Positions 7,897-14,141 of a stretch of DNA of 23,935 nt are shown here, one piece after another. Position 1 is the stretch's first letter, and each line of letters begins with the position of its first letter. Below the pieces are notes generated by a model that did not search any database, was not told the origin of the DNA, and was given only the letters and a program-made list of their open reading frames with translations. Source of the stretch: Actinomycetes bacterium. GTDB lineage: Bacteria; Actinomycetota; Thermoleophilia; BMS3ABIN01. Position numbers and translations under genes: made by a program. The stretch is from NCBI GenBank assembly GCA_021790075.1, contig JAJYIN010000005.1, forward strand, positions 1-23,935, in the 5' to 3' direction.

Positions 7897-8229
7897 ATGA
7901 ATGAGGACAGCGTAATACTCCAGATGCACGCAGAGGTCTGCAAGTCTTTTGCCCACCCTACACGCCTGGCTATCTTGAATGCGCTACGGGAAAAGGAAAT
8001 GACGGTCACCGAAATGACCGAGGCGCTGGGAGTGGCAAAGGGCAATCTGGCCCAGCATCTGGCGATTCTCAAGCAACGTCAGATTGTCGCCACCCGGCGG
8101 GAGGGGATTAACGTCTACTACCACGTGACTGACCCGAAGATCATCCAGGCGTGCGAGCTGATGCGCAGCGTTCTTCTCAACCAGCTCAAGGCGACGGAAC
8201 GGCTATCGCGCAGGGTTGGCACCGGATAG
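7897..8229 (+). CDS. ArsR-family transcriptional regulator
   Basis: The 110-residue protein is a single winged helix-turn-helix: the start helix with FAHPTRLAILNAL (18-30), the recognition region MTVTEMTEALGVAKGNLAQH (35-54), and the wing with TRREGINVYYHV (66-77). These are hallmark ArsR/SmtB features. Classical metal-site CxC motifs are absent. There are two cysteines, C15 near the first helix and C86 in the last helix; in ArsR dimers these helices lie close together, so a thiol or persulfide switch is possible. The known sulfide-responsive members BigR and SqrR also use two cysteines, but not at clearly matching positions. It sits between the TauE pair and the RND exporter and probably represses one or both. 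The likely message is leaderless. Confidence 0.85.
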   Translation: MNEDSVILQMHAEVCKSFAHPTRLAILNALREKEMTVTEMTEALGVAKGNLAQHLAILKQRQIVATRREGINVYYHVTDPKIIQACELMRSVLLNQLKATERLSRRVGTG

Positions 8230-8338
8230 AAATGAGTGTAATTTTTTTCGAGTATAGTCTAGGATTATCGAGACATATATATTTTTAGTTTTCTAAACTG
8301 GGGGCGGTAATTATCGACGCCGATTCTGGAGGCAGTAA

Positions 8339-10561
8339 ATGAAGTTCAGTGCCGTTGAATTTTCGGTAAGAAGACCCGTCCTGGTCATCGTTCTCGTCCT
8401 GCTGGTGACGGCCGCTTTCGCCACACAGTTCCCCCGGATCAAGACTGATACCGATCCGAACAACATGCTCCCGGAAAACTCGGATGTCAGACTGAGCAAC
8501 CGGGAGGTGGAACAGACCTTCGGCCTCCATAAAGACATGATTGCGGTTGCCATCGTCAATGGCACGAGCGTGTTTAACCCCGCCACGGTCAACAGAATCG
8601 CTTCAATGACAAGTGAAATCCGAAACATTAACGGCGTGGCGGGCAAAGACGTGATGAACATGTTTATTGCCGCCAACACGCCGGTACCGCCAGGTGGCTT
8701 TTCCAGTGAGCAAACCGGTTCCATGAAAAACATGTTCATGGCCAACCCGCTGATGGTTGGCCGCTTTGTATCCGCTGATGAAAAAACCACAGCGATTTAC
8801 GTGCCCCTGGAAGAAGGCGCAAACGGCAAGGAGGTGGCCGATTCCATCAGGCGGCTGGTCGGGAATGACCAGACAGGAGACACCTTTTATGTCGCGGGCG
8901 ATCCCGTGGCCAGGGACACATTCGGCTCGCAAATGTTTATCCAGATGGGGCTCTTCTCCCCCCTGGCGGGCCTGGTCATGATGCTCATGCTGTATCTGAT
9001 GTTCCGCAACTGGCCGCTGACTTTCTCCGTGATGGGAGTGGCCATGATCAGCATCGTCTGGACCCTGGGGCTGCTGATCGGACTGGGATATCCCGTGCAC
9101 ATCATGAGTTCCATGATCCCGGTATTTCTGATGGCCATCAGCACCGCCAGCATCCACATTTTCAATGAGTTTTATTTCTGCTGCGGTGAGATGGAGCAGC
9201 GCCGCCAGGCAATCATGAAAACGATGAAAGTTGTCGGACCCCCCGTACTCTTCACCGCGCTTGTCGCCGCCATTGGCTTTGCGGTCCTCGGCGTCGGCAA
9301 CATCATTCCGGTGAGGGTCTTCGGATTGTTCGTGGCCTTTGGTATCGGCGCCATAGCCCTGCTTTCCTTTACTTTCCTTCCCGCCGTCATGGCGCTTGCC
9401 GGCGAACGCTCGCTTCGCCGGGCTGCGGGGCGCGAGGCTCCGGAGCGCAACAGGGCCGGGGCAATTCTTCGAAAGGCCGGTCAGTTCGCGATAAACCAAC
9501 GGGTGGCCGTGATCGTCGCCGGGCTTCTGCTGGTGGGGCTTTCCATTTGGGGAATTACCAAGATACGTCTTAACAACAACATGGTGGCGTGGTTCAAGAG
9601 CGGCAGTGATATCAGGGTGGCGGACAGGGTGATAAATGACAATCTCGGCGGCTCTTCCTCGGCATATATCGTTGCCGATGGCAAGGGCCCTGGCGCTGTT
9701 GCTACACCTGAGGCATTGAGGTATATCGAGGGCTTACAGAAAGCTCTGGTGCAGCTGCCGGTAGTGGGCAATACATATTCCGTTGCCGATTCCGTGAAGA
9801 TGGCGAACATGATGATGAACGGAAACAGCCCGGCCGGCTTTATTCTGCCATCGGCACAGGCGCAGGCAACGCAACTGCTCGCCTCCGCGCGTCCTGCTGA
9901 TATTACTGCCGATCACAGCCAGGCGAACATCCAGGTTCAGTTGAAAACCTGGGATGCATCGGCAATGGATAATGTCATCGACGAGGTCAACAAATATACG
10001 GCGGCAAATCCCGCGCCTGCCGGCATTACCTTTAAGCCCGCCGGTATCGCCTACTTCAACAAGGTGTGGAACGATGAAGTCCTCGGTGACATGATCCGGG
10101 TGTTCATAATCGGGGTGTCGATCATCTTTGGCGTCCTGATCCTGGTGTTCCGCTCACTCAAGTGGGCGGTAGTCAGTTTCATCCCGCTCCTCTTCACCAT
10201 CCTGATCATTTACGGCGCGATCGGGTTTATGGGCAAGGATCTGGACATGCCAATTGCGGTTCTGTCGACCCTCTCCCTGGGCCTGGCTGTTGACTTTGCG
10301 ATTCACTTTGTCAGGCGCTACCGCCAGCACCTGAAGACCGAGACCAATTTGGACCAGGCGCTCGTCTGGACGGTCGCCCGGCCCGGGAAAGGCATCATCA
10401 GGAACGCCATCCTGTTCTCAGCCGCCTTCTCAGTGATGATCTTTGCGGCGCTGACGCCGTACATAACCGTGGGAATCTTCATCATGTCCATCATGATGGT
10501 GAGCGCGGTGCTGACGATAGTTTACCTCCCGGCTCTTATCCGCCTGTTCGGGCTGAGGTGA
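8339..10561 (+). CDS. RND superfamily exporter (HAE3/MMPL type)
   Basis: A strong GGAGG six bases ahead of the ATG sets the start. The 740-residue protein has the duplicated RND plan. One membrane segment (~14-30) is followed by an external domain (~35-205) and five membrane segments (~206-355). The same order repeats, with a membrane segment near 388-405, an external domain to ~575 and five segments to the end. Both halves carry the membrane signatures of COG1033/MMPL proteins (SSMIPVFLMAISTASIHIFNEF and its second-half counterpart, which includes LSTLSLGLAVDFAIHFVRR). HAE3-type exporters use the proton gradient to move lipophilic molecules and usually work without a TolC-like partner. The substrate is unknown. 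Flanking ArsR genes suggest inducible expression. The 109-bp upstream gap contains GAGTATA and GATTA elements loosely resembling the reverse of the sequence before 7897. Confidence 0.87.
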   Translation: MKFSAVEFSVRRPVLVIVLVLLVTAAFATQFPRIKTDTDPNNMLPENSDVRLSNREVEQTFGLHKDMIAVAIVNGTSVFNPATVNRIASMTSEIRNINGVAGKDVMNMFIAANTPVPPGGFSSEQTGSMKNMFMANPLMVGRFVSADEKTTAIYVPLEEGANGKEVADSIRRLVGNDQTGDTFYVAGDPVARDTFGSQMFIQMGLFSPLAGLVMMLMLYLMFRNWPLTFSVMGVAMISIVWTLGLLIGLGYPVHIMSSMIPVFLMAISTASIHIFNEFYFCCGEMEQRRQAIMKTMKVVGPPVLFTALVAAIGFAVLGVGNIIPVRVFGLFVAFGIGAIALLSFTFLPAVMALAGERSLRRAAGREAPERNRAGAILRKAGQFAINQRVAVIVAGLLLVGLSIWGITKIRLNNNMVAWFKSGSDIRVADRVINDNLGGSSSAYIVADGKGPGAVATPEALRYIEGLQKALVQLPVVGNTYSVADSVKMANMMMNGNSPAGFILPSAQAQATQLLASARPADITADHSQANIQVQLKTWDASAMDNVIDEVNKYTAANPAPAGITFKPAGIAYFNKVWNDEVLGDMIRVFIIGVSIIFGVLILVFRSLKWAVVSFIPLLFTILIIYGAIGFMGKDLDMPIAVLSTLSLGLAVDFAIHFVRRYRQHLKTETNLDQALVWTVARPGKGIIRNAILFSAAFSVMIFAALTPYITVGIFIMSIMMVSAVLTIVYLPALIRLFGLR

Positions 10562-10621
10562 GCAGCAGGGTGCGGCGACCAAGGCCGGGAAATGGCTATG
10601 AACCGCCGCAGCAGCCATGTG

Positions 10622-10642
10622 AATAATTGCTCAGAAATTATT
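10622..10642. promoter_or_regulatory. AT-rich palindrome, probable ArsR operator
   Basis: AATAATT (10622-10628) and AATTATT (10636-10642) are exact inverted arms with a 7-bp spacer, 14 bp before the ATG of the second ArsR gene. Size, composition and place fit an autoregulatory ArsR operator. Confidence 0.5.
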
Positions 10643-10656
10643 GGCCAGGCCCGGAC

Positions 10657-10977
10657 ATGAATTCCGCCCGCGATGACATAAGTTGGGATAGAATCGAACT
10701 GCTGAAAATAATGGGACATCCTTTGCGGATCGGAATCCTGGAAAAGCTCGAGTATGGGCCCAAGAACGTTACAGAGCTTGGCAAGATACTGTCAGCAGCG
10801 CAACCTCATATATCGCAGCAACTGGGGCTATTGGGGCGGGTTGGCCTGATTGATTATTATATTGCTGGTCAGCAACGCTTTTACTTCCTCGTCAACCCGT
10901 TCGTGCCCGACCTGCTGAGGCTCTTGCGTAAACAGTACAGGAAAAAACTGGACCCCCCACGGTTTAGCGGGATGTAA
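10657..10977 (+). CDS. ArsR-like winged-helix regulator without cysteines
   Basis: I chose the ATG at 10657; a TTG at 10627 in the same frame falls inside the palindrome and has no ribosome binding site. The 106-residue product has an ArsR-type fold: IMGHPLRIGILEKL, then the recognition helix NVTELGKILSAAQPHISQQLGLL, then the wing YYIAGQQRFYFLV. It contains no cysteine, so it cannot sense metals or persulfides by thiol chemistry unless a partner does so. The basic C-terminal tail (RKQYRKKL) is unusual for the family and may contact DNA. It follows the RND exporter and precedes the DsrE gene by 58 bp, so it may be cotranscribed with either. Confidence 0.8.
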   Translation: MNSARDDISWDRIELLKIMGHPLRIGILEKLEYGPKNVTELGKILSAAQPHISQQLGLLGRVGLIDYYIAGQQRFYFLVNPFVPDLLRLLRKQYRKKLDPPRFSGM

Positions 10978-11035
10978 GGATAGGAAAATCACTCGGTAAG
11001 GGAAAACATTAAGCTACGAGGACGAGGAGGCGCAA

Positions 11036-11467
11036 ATGAATAAAGAGAAAAAACCGCGCAAGTTTGTATCAATCATGTGTTTTCATGACGAGATGTGCCA
11101 GGTGTTCAACGCGTTGATGACGGCGCAGAGCCTGCTCAGGGCCGGCTCGAAAGTGACCATCTTTTTCGGATCGCGGGGGATCAATGCCGTCCATAAAGAC
11201 AAGATAGACAAGCTGGTGTGCCTGCCGGACCAGCCCCAGGAAGTGCAGGACGCGGTAAACAAAAAAATGGAGGAGATGGACCTGCCGGAGATCAGCCTGA
11301 TGATGGAAACCCTTTACTACGAGGGAGCCACGCTGCTTGCGTGCCCGCTCAACCTCAATGTATTTGCCATGAGCGAGAAGGATCTGGTGCTGGGCGTAAC
11401 CGTAGCCGATCCGGCGACCTATTACAAAGAGGTGATGATGGCGGCCGACATGAACCTGGCGTTCTAG
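11036..11467 (+). CDS. DsrE/DsrF-like family protein
   Basis: A GAGGAGG nine bases upstream sets the ATG. The 143-residue protein has the alpha/beta DsrE-like fold: a first strand FVSIMCFHDE, helix NALMTAQSLLRAGSKVTIFF, and a late strand GATLLACPLNLNVFAMS with the family's conserved cysteine position (C103). Other cysteines are C15, C21 and C62. DsrE-like proteins carry sulfur as a cysteine persulfide or take part in sulfur oxidation and tRNA thiolation. No DsrF or DsrH partner gene is present, so this is a stand-alone homologue; trafficking of persulfide sulfur between the neighbouring rhodanese and SQR-like proteins is the likely role by context. It is a short distance upstream of an independent promoter for the next gene. 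Confidence 0.83.
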   Translation: MNKEKKPRKFVSIMCFHDEMCQVFNALMTAQSLLRAGSKVTIFFGSRGINAVHKDKIDKLVCLPDQPQEVQDAVNKKMEEMDLPEISLMMETLYYEGATLLACPLNLNVFAMSEKDLVLGVTVADPATYYKEVMMAADMNLAF

Positions 11468-11495
11468 AAAATCATTATTTTCCCCGCCCTTGACC

Positions 11496-11524
11496 TTGAC
11501 AATGAAAAGCTCTTCGCCTAATAA
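11496..11524 (+). promoter_or_regulatory. strong sigma-70-like promoter TTGACA-17-TAATAA
   Basis: TTGACA (11496-11501) is a perfect -35 box, the spacer is exactly 17 bp, and TAATAA (11519-11524) is a good -10 box. Transcription would begin near 11531, about 25 bases before the ArsR-rhodanese ATG at 11556. It is the best promoter match I found in the window and would drive the regulator and the selenoprotein gene. Confidence 0.65.
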
Positions 11525-11555
11525 TTAAACATCCATTTGAATATTTGAAGAATCG

Positions 11556-12233
11556 ATGCCTGTGCCCTCTTCTTCCCGCAAATTCAAAGACGCCATTTAC
11601 GAACAGCTCTCGCAGCTCGGAAAATCGCTGTCTGCCGGGCCGCGGCTGGAGATCCTCGACCTGCTTTGCCAGGGTCCACGGACGGTGGAAGCCCTGGCCA
11701 AGCAGGCTGGGCAGTCGGTGGCCAACACGTCACATCACCTGCAGGTACTCCGAAGGGCCCGGCTGGTGGAAGCCGAGAGGGACGGCGTCCACGTGACCTA
11801 CAGTCTGGCGGGTGAAGAAGTATGCGCCTTCTTTATCGCCCTCCGCGGCCTGGCCGAGTCGCGCCTGCTTGAGATCGAGCAGGTCACCCGGCAGTTTCTT
11901 CAGGAACGTGGCGTCATGGAAGCGATAGACCGTGAGGCTCTCGTAAGCCGGGTCAAAGATGGCGAGGTAACCGTCCTGGACGTGCGGCCGTACGAGGAGT
12001 ACCAGGCCGGCCACATTCCGGGCGCCATGTCCGTGCCGCTAGCCGAGCTGGAGCGCAAGCTGACGGTGCTGCCGCGAGACCGCGAGATCGTCGCCTACTG
12101 CCGCGGACCCTACTGCGTGCTTGCCATCGAAGCGGTCGAGCTGTTGCGCAAAAACGGCTTCAAGGCCACGCGCCTGACGGAAGGCGTGCCGGACTGGCGC
12201 GCCCTCGGGCTTCCCGTGGAAACCAAACAATAG
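11556..12233 (+). CDS. ArsR-rhodanese fusion transcriptional regulator
   Basis: The 225-residue protein joins two domains. Residues ~15-100 are an ArsR winged helix (AGPRLEILDLLCQGPRTVEAL, then SVANTSHHLQVLRRARLV, wing ERDGVHVTYSL). Residues ~122-222 are a single rhodanese domain (VTVLDVRPYEEYQAGHIPGA, then the catalytic loop YCRGPYCV and the ending LTEGVPDWRALGLPV). The catalytic cysteine is C182, with a second cysteine at C187 in the loop. C38 and C90 lie in the ArsR part at helices that can approach each other. Rhodaneses transfer sulfane sulfur, so this fusion likely senses persulfide or sulfane sulfur and adjusts transcription of the neighbouring flavoprotein; that effect is inference. 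The gene has its own strong promoter and ends 85 bp before the selenoprotein start. Confidence 0.9.
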   Translation: MPVPSSSRKFKDAIYEQLSQLGKSLSAGPRLEILDLLCQGPRTVEALAKQAGQSVANTSHHLQVLRRARLVEAERDGVHVTYSLAGEEVCAFFIALRGLAESRLLEIEQVTRQFLQERGVMEAIDREALVSRVKDGEVTVLDVRPYEEYQAGHIPGAMSVPLAELERKLTVLPRDREIVAYCRGPYCVLAIEAVELLRKNGFKATRLTEGVPDWRALGLPVETKQ

Positions 12234-12318
12234 CAAAGCTGGATACCAATGTCAAAAATTCCAACTTCTAAATCAAATTACAGCCGGTCTGATCAGCTTC
12301 AGAAAGGAGAGACTGCAA

Positions 12319-13950
12319 ATGAGAGTTCTTGAGGAAAGTTACAAAGGTGTTTCGGAAGGAATGGAGATCCCGCTCAAAGAGCTGGGTCTTCCGGCGCCAG
12401 ACAAAGGTTTGCTAATCGTCTTCTGGAAAGGCCAGTGACAGGGCTGCCGGCGGGAGGCTCCCGCCATAAAGCGCCTGTATGAGCGCTTCTCCTCCAAAGG
12501 ATTTTCGGCCGTGTATATCGGCCCTTATGAAACGAAGGAAACCTGCCAGCAATGGCAGGAAGAGTATCAGCTGCCTTTCGAGGTGGTTCCAGATGAAGAC
12601 GGTACCATTTTCAAACAGCTTAGCAATGGCTGGGTGCCCTACTCCATTCTGGTTGGCCCGGATGGCAAAGTGATCCTGTGGGAGAGCGAGTTTCAGGAGG
12701 CAGGCTTTTCAGCCGCGGTTGAAAAGATCTATGAGGAGCCAGGCGAAGCGGAGGTTGAGGAAGCACCCGTCGAGCTGGCCCTGCGGGCCGGCCGTGGATG
12801 GGGGGCCAGAATTTTGATTCTGGGCGGCGGCGCCGGCGGCCTCGTGGCAGCCTATCACCTGCGCAAGAAGCTGCCCAAAGGCCACAAAATAACGATTCTC
12901 GACCGTGAGCCCAACCATCTTTTCCAGTCTTCCCTGCTCTGGCATGCGGTGGGCATGCGCCGCGCCGAACAGATACAGCGGCCGCTGGCCGACCTGGCCA
13001 AAACAGGCGTCGAATTCATCAATGAGCCGGTTGTCCAAATAGATGTACGCCGCAGGCAGATAAGAACGTCAGCACAGGAAATCGATTTTGACTTCCTGAT
13101 CGTGGCCCTGGGTGCGGAACTGGCTCCGCAGGAAGTGTTAGGGTTTGAAGAGATGGCGCTCAATCTCTACGACGTAGAGGGCACCGCCAAGATTAACGCT
13201 GCTCTTAACACATTTTCCGGCGGAAAAGTCGGCGTGCTCGTCACTGACATGCCCTTTAAATGCCCCGCGGCGCCATATGAGGCGGCTCTCCTGGTCGATT
13301 CCTTCCTGCGCAAAAAAGGCGTACGCGAGCGGTCTGAGGTGCACATCTTCACGCCGGAGCATCAGCCGATGCCAATCGCCGGCCCGGCGATGGGTGAATC
13401 TATATCAAAGGTCTTACAGAAACGCAATATTCAGTACCATCCGCTGTTTACCTTCGAATGGATCAGCCCGGGCGACCGCACCATCGTCCCATCCAGCGGC
13501 GAGCCCCATCAGGTTGACCTCCTGCTTGCGGTTCCTCCCCACCGGGCTCCTGAGGTAATCAGCTACTCCGGCCTGATCGGCTCATCCGGCTGGATGCACG
13601 TCGATCCACATACGATGGAAACGGAATACGAAGGCGTATACGCAATCGGCGACGTCAACAACATCAGGCTGGCCAACGGTAAGAATCTCCCCATGGCCGG
13701 GGTATTCGCTCATTACGAAGCCAAGGTCGCGGCAGAGCGCATCGTCGCCGAGATCGAAGGAAGTAAACCTGAGGCATCGTTTAACGGGAGAGGCTTCTGC
13801 TGGCTGGAGCTGGGAGGCGGCAAGGCCGGCTTTGCCGCCGGCAATTTTTATGCGGATCCCGAACCCAACGTGCGGCTGTATCCGCCGCTGCGTCCCTGGC
13901 ACTGGAGCAAGGTCCTGTTCGAGCGGTGGTGGCTCAGGCACTGGTTCTAA
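12319..13950 (+). CDS. selenocysteine-containing thioredoxin-like/SQR-like fusion flavoprotein (TGA 12436-12438 read as Sec)
   Basis: Translation starts at the ATG at 12319, nine bases after a strong AAAGGAG. The frame is open to 13950 except for one TGA at 12436-12438, giving 543 residues if read through. Residues ~25-140 are a TlpA/AhpC-like thioredoxin fold: strand LLIVFWKGQ, then U40-Q-G-C43 and RREAPAIKRLYERF, then the cis-proline loop WVPYSILVGPDGKV. The family normally has CxxC here, so the TGA replaces the first catalytic cysteine. Residues ~163-540 are an FAD-dependent oxidoreductase of the sulfide:quinone reductase/FccB type, with the dinucleotide motif ILGGGAGG (167-174), the redox cysteine C315 in FKCPAAPYEAA and the second FAD contact YAIGDV. 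The second SQR redox cysteine is not where expected. A GTG at 12511 could start a shorter frame, but it has no ribosome binding site and cuts the thioredoxin domain. Sulfide or persulfide oxidation is likely; the substrate is unproven. Confidence 0.9.
12439..12477 (+). promoter_or_regulatory. putative bacterial SECIS element
   Basis: The stem-loop begins on the base after the TGA. The lower stem pairs CAGG (12439-12442) with CCTG (12474-12477) and GC (12443-12444) with GC (12471-12472), leaving one bulged G. After an internal loop, GGCGGG (12449-12454) pairs perfectly with CCCGCC (12460-12465) around the loop AGGCT. The apical loop starts 16 bases after the TGA and has G in its second place. 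That matches the published description of bacterial SECIS elements, which need a G early in the apical loop at about 16-37 bases from the UGA. SelB would bind it. The folding was done by eye. Confidence 0.75.
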
Positions 13951-14071
13951 ACATCCAGCCTCAGCCGGGAGCGAGATGCCGGATACTCTCCAAACCTGGT
14001 TGCTTCAAGGTTTCACCGGAAAGCACCGAGGCGCCAATCAGTTCTAGGAATTGACCTTTCGACAGATTTAG

Positions 14072-14093
14072 AGCCCCCGGCTGGCAGGGCTTT
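14072..14093 (+). terminator. weak candidate terminator after the selenoprotein gene
   Basis: AGCCC (14072-14076) pairs with GGGCT (14087-14091), followed by only TT before C. The gap to the convergent minus-strand gene is short, so a terminator is expected here. A second weak hairpin (AAACCT/AGGTTT, 13992-14013) has no T-run. Confidence 0.2.
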
Positions 14094-14141
14094 CGCGGCA
14101 TCAATCGCTATTTTGACAGCGGCGCGTTACTCTGAAAGTGC

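Noticed and set aside
8603..9499. Minus-strand open frame of 298 codons inside the RND exporter gene
   Set aside because: It is a His/Asp-rich shadow frame without a domain; the plus strand has clear RND motifs and a strong ribosome binding site.
10586..10617. Hairpin ATGGCT/AGCCAT after the RND gene
   Set aside because: The six-base stem has a 15-base loop and no T-run, so it does not qualify as an intrinsic terminator.
12511..13950. A stand-alone flavoprotein starting at GTG 12511
   Set aside because: It has no ribosome binding site and begins inside a thioredoxin strand. The same frame upstream of the TGA encodes the missing N-terminal part with a strong ribosome binding site.
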